Below, one piece after another: positions 1 to 8,826 of a stretch of 64,000 bases of DNA. Origin of the DNA: Bin5 sp009843665 (GTDB taxonomy: Bacteria > Chloroflexota > Anaerolineae > Caldilineales > Caldilineaceae); NCBI GenBank assembly GCA_965220285.1, contig OZ244818.1:3286001-3350000 (forward strand), given 5' to 3'. Under the pieces are notes generated by a model, which was not told the DNA's origin, did not search any database, and saw only the letters and a list, made by a program, of their open reading frames with translations. The stretch's first letter is position 1; every line of letters starts with the position of its first letter. The translations under genes were made by a program, and so were the position numbers.

Positions 1-82
1 GACCACTGACCACTGCAGTTCTGGGCGGTCGGGCCTATTCGGCCCTCCCTTGTGCGGGGGCTCCGCCCCCGCAACGCCCCCC
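1..82. repeat. Composite interspersed element, copy 1 (cut by window start)
   Basis: A heptamer array ending in CTGCAGTT (1-20) is followed by a conserved 58-bp core (23-80). The core holds two hairpins: GGGCC-TATTC-GGCCC and GCGGGGG-CTCCG-CCCCCGC. The same core recurs near 15149, 24644, 33189 and 57916. This copy lacks the usual 3' module. Confidence 0.85.
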
Positions 83-765
83 CTCCTACCACACGCCTCA
101 TCGACCGGGTGTCGACATTGGTAGCAGGTCCCTAATCGAACGGGTTTCGCAAACCCACTTCCCTCCAGTCCCCGAGCCAATCTCACTCAGCCAATACCGC
201 GGCACTCTCTCCTCACGCCTCTCCACCCTCTCTTCGCTCTTGTGCCTGCCCTGTGCCCCGCTTAGAGTCGGAACACAATATCGCCTACCCCCGCGCATTC
301 CCCGCCTGACCCCTTTTCGCCCCAGAACTGGGATGAACTCCTCGGAGGTCTGCATGCGTGCATCCCAAACTGGCGACGAACTTTCATATCCCTCGGATCG
401 CAACAGAGGCATGTCCCGTCCGTCCAATGCTTTGAGGAAGGAGATGCGCCGTCTCTGACCACTGACCACTGACCACTGACCACTGCAGTTCCCACTGACC
501 ACTGCAGTCCCCGGTTTGCATCTGCGTGTTGACAGCAGCCGACGGTAATGCTAACATTCCGCTATTCCCCGTCCTGTTTCAAGCGAGTGATCTGCCTCCT
601 CCACAGGATGATGCTGCAACGCTGTCGTCCATGGAGGACTGTACCTTAGACCCAACCGTCGTACATTCCGAATCGATGCGTGCCACCGATTCGATAGTTC
701 GAGTCCGCCTCGGAGTTCATACAAGGGCGTATGACTCCTCCACTCACATTACAGGAGATTGACCA
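83..765. other. Intergenic region before the first transporter
   Basis: No convincing gene is present; the open frames on both strands have no recognisable domain and run through repeats. Positions 456-511 hold GACCACT heptamers that end twice in CTGCAGT. A promoter-like pair lies at 529-557, and a long leader then leads to the gene at 766. Confidence 0.6.
529..557 (+). promoter_or_regulatory. Possible sigma70 promoter for the first transporter operon
   Basis: TTGACA at 529-534, a 17-bp spacer and TAACAT at 552-557. The -35 is perfect and the -10 is weak. The implied leader is about 200 nt. Confidence 0.4.
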
Positions 766-2529
766 ATGAAAAATAGAAGACTTTCCCTCCTGGCAACGCT
801 TCTGGTCGCCGCACTGGTCCTGGCAGCCTGCCCCCAACCCACGCCCGTAGTCGAAACGGTCAGGGAGACCGTTATTGTCACCCAGGTCGTCACCGAAACC
901 GAAGAGGTGGTCGTGACGCCCACTCCCGTGCCTCCCGTCCAGGGCGGTGTCTGGGTCGAAGGGTCCAGCGCAGACGCGACCATCCTCAACCCAATCCTGG
1001 CCTCCGACAGCGCCAGCTTCGACGTGCTCGGCTGGTTCTTCCCCAGCCTGCTCGGCCAGGACCCGTTCAGCGGCGCCATCGTCCCCACCGAGATGGCCCA
1101 TAGCTGGGATGTCTCTGAGGACGGTCTGATTTGGACCTTCCACCTCCAGGACGGCGTCATGTGGTCCGACGGCGAACAGGTCACCGCCGACGACTTCAAA
1201 TTCACCTATGACGCCATCGCCAGCGATCTTGTCGAGACCCCGCGCAAGGCCAACCTCGACAACATCGAAAACATCGAAGTCCTCGACCCCCTCACCATCC
1301 AGGTCACCTACGGCGAAGTGAAATGCGACGCCCTCAATAACCTCGGCCTGGGCTGGCTGCCAAGCCACCTCTACGCCGAAGACTACAGCGATGTTATGGA
1401 CAGCCCCCTCAACCAGGAGCCCACCGTCAGCGCCGGTCCCTTCATCTTCAACGAATGGATCCGCGACGATAACTCAACCGTTCTGCGCAACGACACCTAC
1501 TGGAAGGGCGCGCCCAACATGGACGGTTGGATCTACAAGATCGTCCCCGACCCCGGCGCCCGCCTCGCTCAACTACAGACCGGTGAACTTGACCTCATCG
1601 GCGTCCAGCCCGAGCAGCTGACCACCGTCCAGCTCAATCCCGATCTGAACCTGCACAAGTTCAAGGACGACGGCTACAGCTACATCGGCCTCAACCAGGC
1701 CAACCCTGCCAACCCGCAGGCCGGCCAGGATGAAGACGGCAACCTCGTCGAACAGGACCCCCATCCAATCCTGAGCGACCTGGCCGTCCGTCAGGCCATC
1801 GCCCACGCACTTGACTACGACGCCATCATCAGCAAGGTCTACCTCGGCCAGGGCTACCAGATCGCCTCCAACGTTCTGCCCGCCGTCGGCTGGGCCCACG
1901 ACCCCTCCCTCCAGCCCTATGCCTTCGATACCGACATGGCCGCCCAGATTCTTGACGGCGCCGGCTGGACCGACAGTGACGGCGACGGCGTGCGCGAATG
2001 CAACGGCTGCGCCACTGCCGAAGCAGGCGCCACCCTCACGATCCGGCTGCAGACCAATGCCGGCAACACCACCCGCGAAGACCTCGGCGCCCTCGTCAAG
2101 GATCAGCTCGACGGCATCGGTTTCGACATCCAGTTCGAAGCCATCGAGTTCGGTACCCTCGTGGGCGAGCTCCTCGGCCAGACCTTCGACATGGTCATCA
2201 TCGGCTGGACCGGCCTCGGCACCGACCCCAACGATGACTCCTTCTGGCACTCCAAGTTCGACACACCCGGCAGCGGCTTCAACTTCGTCAGCTACCAGAA
2301 CGCCCGCATCGACGAGCTCCTGGAGCAGGCCGTAAGCGTTCCCGGCTGTGCCACCGACGATCGGGCCCCCTTCTACCATGAAATTCAGAAGATCATTCAC
2401 GACGACATCCCCTACGTCTTCGTGACCGGCTCCGTCGGCAACGTCGGCTACTCCAGGAAGTTCAACGGCACCAACCCCGGCCCGTGGAGCTTCTACCACA
2501 ATGTAGAGACCTGGTCGCTGGCTGAGTAG
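766..2529 (+). CDS. Peptide/nickel-type ABC transporter substrate-binding lipoprotein
   Basis: Family 5 extracytoplasmic solute-binding protein (587 aa) that would capture oligopeptides or a similar solute outside the membrane and deliver it to the two permeases that follow. The signal peptide ends in a lipobox (LAAC, Cys22), and a Thr/Val-rich tether runs to about residue 60. Typical landmarks are in the normal order: a WSDGEQVTADDF segment near residue 132, the IVPDPGARLAQLQTGELD segment near 265, and VRQAIAHALDYDAII near 340. Start ATG 766 follows AGGAGA with good spacing. Codon use is strongly C-ending like its neighbours. The substrate cannot be told from sequence; peptides, opines, sugars or nickel are all possible in this family. 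Confidence 0.93.
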   Translation: MKNRRLSLLATLLVAALVLAACPQPTPVVETVRETVIVTQVVTETEEVVVTPTPVPPVQGGVWVEGSSADATILNPILASDSASFDVLGWFFPSLLGQDPFSGAIVPTEMAHSWDVSEDGLIWTFHLQDGVMWSDGEQVTADDFKFTYDAIASDLVETPRKANLDNIENIEVLDPLTIQVTYGEVKCDALNNLGLGWLPSHLYAEDYSDVMDSPLNQEPTVSAGPFIFNEWIRDDNSTVLRNDTYWKGAPNMDGWIYKIVPDPGARLAQLQTGELDLIGVQPEQLTTVQLNPDLNLHKFKDDGYSYIGLNQANPANPQAGQDEDGNLVEQDPHPILSDLAVRQAIAHALDYDAIISKVYLGQGYQIASNVLPAVGWAHDPSLQPYAFDTDMAAQILDGAGWTDSDGDGVRECNGCATAEAGATLTIRLQTNAGNTTREDLGALVKDQLDGIGFDIQFEAIEFGTLVGELLGQTFDMVIIGWTGLGTDPNDDSFWHSKFDTPGSGFNFVSYQNARIDELLEQAVSVPGCATDDRAPFYHEIQKIIHDDIPYVFVTGSVGNVGYSRKFNGTNPGPWSFYHNVETWSLAE

Positions 2530-2554
2530 ACCGGCACAACGCTTTCCGGAAGAA

Positions 2555-2581
2555 TTCGGGGCCTGTCTGTCAGGCCCCGAA
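2555..2581 (+). terminator. Intercistronic hairpin without T-run
   Basis: A perfect 11-bp stem (TTCGGGGCCTG / CAGGCCCCGAA) with a 5-nt loop lies directly after the binding-protein gene. No T-tract follows, so it more likely partially attenuates or protects the upstream mRNA than fully terminates. This is common after highly expressed binding-protein genes. Confidence 0.6.
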
Positions 2582-2719
2582 GGAGATCTGACCAATCCGC
2601 CACCGCTCGCTCCCTGCGCGCGCTGGCGGATTCGCACCTATATATCTGCCATATGTGTCGCGTCTCAATATGTCGCGTCCGCTTGAACGCATAGGCGGAT
2701 CGAAAGACCGGTTCAGTTC

Positions 2720-3784
2720 ATGGCCCGCTACGTAATCCGTCGCCTCCTGCAGGCAATTCCCACCTTGGTTGGGGTTAGCCTCATCGCCTTCGCGCTTGTC
2801 TATAACTCTCCCGGCGATCCAATCCTCATCCGCACCTTCGATCCCAACATCACGCAAGAAAGCCGTGAAATCCTACGGCGGCAACTGGGGCTGGACCAGC
2901 ATTGGTCGCTGCAATACATCAGTTGGTTGACAGGGATTACACTGCGAAGCGGAGAGGTTGCCGAAGAGTTCGAGCGCGCTGATACGAGTTGTACATTTGT
3001 CGCCTGGCTGAATACCACTTCCTGTGATAACGGCGGTGGCATCCTGCGAGGAAACCTGGGCACCAGCATCGCCACCAATCAGCCCGTCTGGGATCGAATC
3101 GTAGAGCGCATGCCGGCAACCCTCCAGTTAGGCGTTTCCGCCCTGCTTGTCTCTCTGCTGTTAGGAGTCCCGTTAGGCGTTCTCAGCGCTGTCCGTCAAA
3201 GGTCAATATTTGATGCCTCAGTGCGTGTGCTCGCAGTTGTCGGCAATGCCCTGCCTTCTTTCTGGTTGGGCCTTATGCTCATTTTATTCTTTGGTGTCGT
3301 ACTCGGCTGGCTGCCTACCGGCGGCATGCGCACAGTTTCTCTCACCAATGAGTTTGACCTGGTGGACCGGCTCAGACATCTGATCCTGCCGACTTTCGTT
3401 CTGGCGGTAGGTGGTGTCGCTCTATTGAGTCGGTTCATGCGCACGGAAACTCTGGAAGTGATCCGCACCGATTACATTCGCATGGCCAAGGCCAAAGGCG
3501 TGGCCGCAAGACGAGTCTGGTTCGTCCACGCCTTGGGCAATGCCCTCATTCCCTTGATGACGACTCTCGGCCCGGCCATTTTTGGCGTCCTTAGCGGAGC
3601 AGTAATCGTCGAAACCATCTTCTCTTGGCCGGGAATGGGGCGAATGACCTTTAGCGCAGCCGTGCAAAGAGACTATCCGACGGTATTAGGAGCGGTAATG
3701 TTTTTCTCGCTGCTGACAATTCTGGGAAACCTGCTTTCCGATATCCTGTATGGTGTAGTTGATCCCCGCGTGCGGCTCGCGTAA
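2720..3784 (+). CDS. ABC transporter permease, DppB/OppB type
   Basis: Inner-membrane permease (354 aa) of a peptide/nickel-type importer. The N-terminus MARYVIRRLLQAIPTLVGVS is characteristic of DppB/OppB proteins. A hydrophilic extracytoplasmic loop (about 45-115) follows the first helix, then five further membrane segments. The cytoplasmic EAA loop (RTDYIRMAKAKGVAARRVWF, near residue 249) is the docking site for the ATPase in this family. It should pair with the next gene and receive substrate from the lipoprotein at 766. No ATPase gene lies in this first set. GC content is lower and codon use less C-biased than in the flanking binding-protein genes. Confidence 0.94.
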   Translation: MARYVIRRLLQAIPTLVGVSLIAFALVYNSPGDPILIRTFDPNITQESREILRRQLGLDQHWSLQYISWLTGITLRSGEVAEEFERADTSCTFVAWLNTTSCDNGGGILRGNLGTSIATNQPVWDRIVERMPATLQLGVSALLVSLLLGVPLGVLSAVRQRSIFDASVRVLAVVGNALPSFWLGLMLILFFGVVLGWLPTGGMRTVSLTNEFDLVDRLRHLILPTFVLAVGGVALLSRFMRTETLEVIRTDYIRMAKAKGVAARRVWFVHALGNALIPLMTTLGPAIFGVLSGAVIVETIFSWPGMGRMTFSAAVQRDYPTVLGAVMFFSLLTILGNLLSDILYGVVDPRVRLA

Positions 3785-3803
3785 TGGAAACAAGGTCTCT
3801 GGC

Positions 3804-4832
3804 ATGACGGTAGCTCAGGCAGACAGTCGGGCGTTGGCCGCTCTGGCAGCCGATCCACAACTGCAGCGCAAGCCTCGCACTTACTGGAGTATGGCGCTCC
3901 AGTCCTTACGCCGCGACCTGGTTTCACTGATCGCAATCGCGTTCCTGGCCGTTATGGCTGTCCTCTCTCTGCTCGCACCGGCCATAGCAATGAACATCGG
4001 CGTTGGCCCCAATGATACCAACCCCGACAATGCCTTCCAGCAACCCTATCTGGGCCCATATATTCAGTGGCGCCTTGGCCAGGACCCAACGAGTGCACCG
4101 CTCATGCTCGGCAAATCCGGCGGCGTACCCCACTGGCTTGGAACAGACCAACTTGGCCGTGACCAGTTCGTGCGCCTCCTTTACGGCGGCCGCGTCAGTC
4201 TTGGCATAGCCTTCGCCGCCGCCGCTCTGACACTGATTCTGGGGGTGACCGTTGGCACAGTTGCCGGCTTCTTTGGTGGCGCGGTTGACGACCTCATCAT
4301 GTGGTTTATCAATACATCTGTTTCGATCCCAGGCATCTATCTTCTCATTATCGTTACTGCAATGTTCAAGCCCAATCCCATAACCTTGACGCTCTTTCTT
4401 GGGCTGCTGGGCTGGTTTGGTACCGCCCGGTTGATCCGCGGCAACGTATTCAAAGTCCGCGCCTTGGACTTCGTGCTCGCGGCTCGCTCCATCGGCTCAC
4501 GAAACGCCCGCATTATGTTCCAGCATGTGATCCCCAACAGCCTTCCTATTATTATCGTAAATGCAGCCATCGACATCGGTTCGCTGATTTTGGTCGAATC
4601 TGCGCTCAGTTTTTTGGGATTGGGAGTACAGCCACCGACGGCCACATGGGGTAGTATGTTGAATAGAGCCAGAAATCTGATCTTTCTCCGTGATCCCGAA
4701 ACTGGAGCGAGCTTGGCTCTGCATCTGCTTAGTGTTCCTGGAATATTGATAACAGTTACCGTGTTATCCTTATATCTCATCGGCGACGGTCTGCGCGACG
4801 CTCTCGACCCGATGATGAAAAACATTCGGTAA
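3804..4832 (+). CDS. ABC transporter permease, DppC/OppC type
   Basis: Second permease of the first transporter set (342 aa from ATG 3804). An in-frame ATG at 3759 would overlap the upstream gene by 26 bp and add an unconserved leader; the 3804 start has an AAGG element about 9 nt upstream, so it is preferred. One N-terminal helix, an extracytoplasmic stretch with the family's HWLGTDQLGRDQFVRLLYGG motif, then the permease core. The EAA loop (FVLAARSIGSRNARIMFQHV) is clear. With the gene at 2720 it would form the translocation channel. It may use the ATPases encoded at 10184 and 11231, since none is encoded beside it. Confidence 0.93.
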   Translation: MTVAQADSRALAALAADPQLQRKPRTYWSMALQSLRRDLVSLIAIAFLAVMAVLSLLAPAIAMNIGVGPNDTNPDNAFQQPYLGPYIQWRLGQDPTSAPLMLGKSGGVPHWLGTDQLGRDQFVRLLYGGRVSLGIAFAAAALTLILGVTVGTVAGFFGGAVDDLIMWFINTSVSIPGIYLLIIVTAMFKPNPITLTLFLGLLGWFGTARLIRGNVFKVRALDFVLAARSIGSRNARIMFQHVIPNSLPIIIVNAAIDIGSLILVESALSFLGLGVQPPTATWGSMLNRARNLIFLRDPETGASLALHLLSVPGILITVTVLSLYLIGDGLRDALDPMMKNIR

Positions 4833-4932
4833 ACAGTACGGTGTACACTGTGGATACTGTCGGTTCCATCCACCGTCTGCACACCGACTGCTGAACCATA
4901 TTGTGTAAGCACTTAGAAAAGGAGATAAGCGA

Positions 4933-7512
4933 ATGTCTAAAAAACGATTTACCTTCCTGGCGGTCCTCCTGATCGCCGCCCTCCTCTTCGCTGCCTGCGG
5001 CGGCGGCGGTGACGCCGAAATGGCCGAAGAACCGGCCGCGCCCGCACAGGAAGAGCAGGCCGCCGAAGACACGGAAGAAGCGGCCGCCGCAGAAGAGGAG
5101 ACCGAAGAGGCAGCCGCGGCTGAGGAAGAAGAAGCGGCAGCCATGAGCGAACGCACCGGCGCCTGGGTCGACGAAGTCATCGCCATCGAAGAACCCTCTG
5201 CCGCCGCCGCCGTCACGCGCATGGATCTCGCAGAGATCGACGCCTACGCCTTCTCCATCAGCGATGCCGAAGTCTACGCCACCGTCCAGGGGATGGATAG
5301 CCTCACCTACTCCAACTCCTTCGGCGTCTACGCAGAGCTGACCTTCAACCCCGCCGGCCCGATCTTCGACGGCACCGGCAAACTCAACCCGTTTGCCGTG
5401 CCCCGCATCCGCGAGGCCATGAACTACCTCGTCGACCGCGATTTCATCTCCCAGGAAATCTACGGCGGCCTCGCCTCACCGCGCTACATGGCCATCACCA
5501 ACGCCTTCCCCGACTACGCCCGCCTCGTCGATATCGTGCGCCAGCTCGAGCTCGAGTACGCCCACAACCCCGACAGAGCGGCCGAGATCATTAACGAGGA
5601 AATGGAAGCGTTGGGCGCCGAGCTCGTAGACGGCGTCTGGAACTATGAGGACGAGCCCGTCGAGGTCATCTTCCTCATCCGCACCGAGGACGAGCGCAAG
5701 GAGATCGGCGACTACGTCTCCACCATGCTCGAAGACCTCGGCTTCAGCGTCGTTCGCGACTATAAGACCGCCTCCGAGGCCTCGCCCATCTGGATCGGCA
5801 CCGACCCCAACGAGGGCAAGTTCCACATCTACACCGGCGGCTGGATCACCACCGCCATCAGCCGCGATCAGGCCGGCAACTTCGACTTCTTCTACACCAA
5901 CCGCGGGCTCCCCTTCCCACTGTGGCAGGCCTACACCCCGTCCGAAGAATTCGACGCCATGTCTGAAAAACTGGACCTGCGCGACTTCACCACCATGGAA
6001 GAACGCCGCGAGCTCTTCGGCGACGTCCTCGCTCTCTCCATGCAGGACTCCGTACGCGTCTGGCTCGTGAACCAGCTCGGCTTCTCCGCCTACAGAGGCG
6101 ATGTCTCCGTCTCCACCGACTTGGCCGGCGGCCTCAACGGCGCCCGCCTCTGGCCTTACACGCTGCGTCGCACCGGCGAAGAGGGCGGCTCCCTCACCAT
6201 CGCCATGCCCAGCATGCTGCCTGAACCCTGGAACCCCGTCGCCGGCACCAACTGGATCTACGACACCATGCTGATCCGGGCCACCGCCGATGTCGGCGCC
6301 ATGCCCGACCCCTTCACCGGTCTCCAGTGGCCGCAGCGCATCGAAAGAGCCGAAGTAACCGTCAAGGAAGGGCTCCCCGTCGGCAGCACACACGATTGGG
6401 TTACCCTGTCCTTCGCCGAGCAGATCGACGTTCCCGAAGATGCCTGGCTCGACTGGGACGCCGTCGAACAGCAGTTCATCACCGTCGGCGACCTCCATCC
6501 CGACGGCCTCACCGCCAACGTCAGGAGCGTCGTCTACTATCCGGGCGATCTCTCCGAACTGACCTGGCACGACGGCAGCCCGCTCAGCATTGCCGACGTC
6601 GTGCTCAGCATGATCACGACCTTCGACCTGGCCAAGGAAGAGAGCGCCGTCTTCGACGAGGCCCAGGTACCGAGTCTCAACAACTTCCAGAGCCACTTCA
6701 GGGGCTACCGCATCGCGCAGACCAGCCCCCTCGTCATCGAGTACTACAGTGACCAGTACACACTCGACGCCGAGCTGAACGTGGCCAACTTCTTCCCCGG
6801 CACGCCCTGGCACACCATGGCCGTCGGGCTCCTCGCCGAAGCCGCCGGTGACCTCGCCTTCTCATCCGACAAGGCCGATGCCAACGAAGTCGAGTGGATG
6901 AGCTACATCGCCGGGCCGAGCATCGAGATCCTTGAAGGCCATCTCGAGTCCGGCGCCGCCGATGGACACATCCCCTACGCGTCCACCCTCGGCGACTACA
7001 TCAGCGGCGCTGAAGCCGATGCACGCTGGGCAAACCTCAGCGCCTGGTACGAAGATAAAGGACACTTCTGGGTCGGCAACGGGCCCTTCTACCTCGAAGA
7101 GGCCTTCCCCACCGAGAAGACCGTCCAGCTGATCCGTGTCGAAAACTTCCCCGATGCCTCCAGCAAGTGGGAGGGCTTCGACACCCCCATGATCGCCGAA
7201 GTCGCCATCGACGGACCGGCCCGCGTCGCCTCCGGCGATGAGGCCACATTCGAGGTGATGATCGACTTTGGCGGCGACGCCTACGCCGTAGCCGACATCG
7301 ACGAAGTCAAGTACCTCGTCTTTGACGCCCTCGGCGAGCTCGCCCTCACCGGCACCGCCGAAGCCGTCGAGGATGGTCTCTGGCAGATCACCCTCAGCGC
7401 CGAAGACACCGCCGGCCTCGAGTCCGGCGCCAATAAACTGGAGGTGGCCGTCGCGCCCCTGCGCGTCAGCATCCCCACCTTCTCGTCCCTCGAGTTCGTA
7501 ACCACGAACTGA
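4933..7512 (+). CDS. Large substrate-binding lipoprotein with reordered family-5 segments
   Basis: Binding lipoprotein (859 aa versus about 500-600 usual) of the second transporter. Lipobox FAAC (Cys22) is followed by a Glu/Ala-rich acidic tether (about 27-72). Segments of the family-5 fold appear in an unusual order. Sequence that is normally in the second half (the TRMDLAEIDAY segment near 95 and IREAMNYLVDRDFIS near 158) comes first. Sequence normally near the N-terminus (LTWHDGSPLSIADVV, near 542) comes after it. A further C-terminal region (about 755-859) looks like a small beta domain (VASGDEATFEVMIDFGGDAY). A strong ribosome site (AAGGAGATAAGCG) precedes ATG 4933. The binding role is inferred from family segments and operon position; the fold arrangement needs modelling. 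Confidence 0.85.
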   Translation: MSKKRFTFLAVLLIAALLFAACGGGGDAEMAEEPAAPAQEEQAAEDTEEAAAAEEETEEAAAAEEEEAAAMSERTGAWVDEVIAIEEPSAAAAVTRMDLAEIDAYAFSISDAEVYATVQGMDSLTYSNSFGVYAELTFNPAGPIFDGTGKLNPFAVPRIREAMNYLVDRDFISQEIYGGLASPRYMAITNAFPDYARLVDIVRQLELEYAHNPDRAAEIINEEMEALGAELVDGVWNYEDEPVEVIFLIRTEDERKEIGDYVSTMLEDLGFSVVRDYKTASEASPIWIGTDPNEGKFHIYTGGWITTAISRDQAGNFDFFYTNRGLPFPLWQAYTPSEEFDAMSEKLDLRDFTTMEERRELFGDVLALSMQDSVRVWLVNQLGFSAYRGDVSVSTDLAGGLNGARLWPYTLRRTGEEGGSLTIAMPSMLPEPWNPVAGTNWIYDTMLIRATADVGAMPDPFTGLQWPQRIERAEVTVKEGLPVGSTHDWVTLSFAEQIDVPEDAWLDWDAVEQQFITVGDLHPDGLTANVRSVVYYPGDLSELTWHDGSPLSIADVVLSMITTFDLAKEESAVFDEAQVPSLNNFQSHFRGYRIAQTSPLVIEYYSDQYTLDAELNVANFFPGTPWHTMAVGLLAEAAGDLAFSSDKADANEVEWMSYIAGPSIEILEGHLESGAADGHIPYASTLGDYISGAEADARWANLSAWYEDKGHFWVGNGPFYLEEAFPTEKTVQLIRVENFPDASSKWEGFDTPMIAEVAIDGPARVASGDEATFEVMIDFGGDAYAVADIDEVKYLVFDALGELALTGTAEAVEDGLWQITLSAEDTAGLESGANKLEVAVAPLRVSIPTFSSLEFVTTN

Positions 7513-7529
7513 CCTTGAATCCGTGAAGC

Positions 7530-7671
7530 AATGAGAGTGAAGAGCGAGAAGCGAACGACGGGAAGTTAGGAACGAGAAGTGAAGTGTGAGGAGCGAGGGG
7601 TTATTCTCTCTCCTCTCTCCTCTTCACTCTCTCCTCGTCCTTCCTCTCCTCCTCACTCTCTCCTTTATTCA
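7530..7671. repeat. Purine-rich then pyrimidine-rich inverted tract
   Basis: About 70 nt of almost pure purine (GAGAGTGAAGAGCGAG-like) is followed by about 65 nt of almost pure pyrimidine (CTCTCCTCTTCACTCTC-like). It lies between the binding-protein and permease genes. The halves can pair imperfectly as one long hairpin or form a triplex. It occupies the same position as the 2555 hairpin does in the first set. Confidence 0.7.
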
Positions 7672-7683
7672 TAGGGACTCTCC

Positions 7684-8826
7684 ATGACCGATGCCGCTCT
7701 GCCCCTCCAACCCGACGCCGCCAGCGCCGAAAGACCAAAGACGCAAAGCACGCTCGCCCGTGTCGTGCAGTACACAGGGCTGCGTATGGTCGCCCTCTTC
7801 TTCACCATCCTCATCGGCGTCTATCTGACGATTCTGCTCGCCAATATGGGCGGCTATGTGGATCAGATTCGCAAAAACTATATCCGCGAACAGGTGGCGC
7901 TCTCCGTCGGCTTTGATGATGAGTTCAAGAACATGACCTCCGAAGAACGCCGTGAACATATCGAAAAGCTGGTCGCATTGCAGGAAAAGCGCATGGGGCT
8001 GGACCAACCATTCCTCCTGCGCAGCTTCCGCTTTCTCTTGGGCGCCATGACACTGGACCTGGGTTGGGCCGATAACATGTCCAGCGACAGCGGCTCGCGG
8101 ATGGTGCGTAACATAATCTTGGAGCGTCTTCCTGCTACGTTGCTTCTCTTCGCCTCATCCTTCTTCATGCTCTTCTTCGTCGGAATCTTCGTCGCCCTCT
8201 ATCTCTCTCGCAACTACGGCAGCAGGCTGGACAGAGTTATCATCGGTCTGGCCCCGACATCCGCCGCCCCCAGCTGGTTCTACGGCCTCTTCTTCATTCT
8301 GCTCTTCGCTGCCCTGCTCGGCTGGTTCCCTTTCGGGGGGCTCGTCGTCGCACCCCCGCCCGAATCGATCGTTAACTACGCCCTCAGCGTCCTCAATCAC
8401 ATGGTACTGCCCGTCAGCGCCATCTTTTTCAGCGCTATCTTTTTGGGCATCTACGGCCAGCGAACTTTTTTCCTTATCTTTTCCAACGAAGACTATGTCG
8501 ACATGGCCCGCGCCAAGGGCCTGTCCGACCGCGTGGTCGAGCGCCGCTACATCATGCGCCCCACCTTGCCCACCATCGTCACCGGCCTGGCGCTCTCAAT
8601 AATAGGCCTCTGGTTCGGCTCAATCGTACTTGAGACCATCTTCAACTGGCCGGGTCTCGGGCGGCTCTTCTATCTGGCCAGCAACATCTTTGAAACGTCT
8701 GTGATCGTAGGCTCCACCGTCATCTATGCCTACCTGCTCGGCATCACCGTCTTCTTCCTCGATATCGTCTACGCCCTCTTGGATCCCCGCGTCAAAGTGG
8801 GCGGCAGTCCCGGAGGGCAGGTATGA
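7684..8826 (+). CDS. ABC transporter permease, DppB/OppB type
   Basis: First permease of the second transporter (380 aa). The N-terminal 30 residues are hydrophilic and cytoplasmic, then a helix (about 37-58), an extracytoplasmic region rich in charged residues (about 60-120) and five more membrane segments. The EAA loop DYVDMARAKGLSDRVVERRY is clear. The ending LDIVYALLDPRVKVGG is the usual C-terminus of this family. The stop overlaps the next start by 4 bp (ATGA), which indicates translational coupling with the partner permease. Confidence 0.93.
   Translation: MTDAALPLQPDAASAERPKTQSTLARVVQYTGLRMVALFFTILIGVYLTILLANMGGYVDQIRKNYIREQVALSVGFDDEFKNMTSEERREHIEKLVALQEKRMGLDQPFLLRSFRFLLGAMTLDLGWADNMSSDSGSRMVRNIILERLPATLLLFASSFFMLFFVGIFVALYLSRNYGSRLDRVIIGLAPTSAAPSWFYGLFFILLFAALLGWFPFGGLVVAPPPESIVNYALSVLNHMVLPVSAIFFSAIFLGIYGQRTFFLIFSNEDYVDMARAKGLSDRVVERRYIMRPTLPTIVTGLALSIIGLWFGSIVLETIFNWPGLGRLFYLASNIFETSVIVGSTVIYAYLLGITVFFLDIVYALLDPRVKVGGSPGGQV

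Noticed and set aside
98..502. 134-codon minus-strand frame with SGQWSVVSGQ repeats
   Set aside because: The repeated peptide is only the translation of GACCACT heptamers.
685..715. TTCGAGTCC sequence resembling a tRNA T-loop
   Set aside because: The five bases on each side cannot pair (GATAG versus CCGCC), and no anticodon or acceptor stem is present.
4833..4932. GGTGTACACT near 4842 as a sixth promoter-like box
   Set aside because: No TTGAC-like element lies 18 bp upstream, so it does not match the format at 35522-35765.
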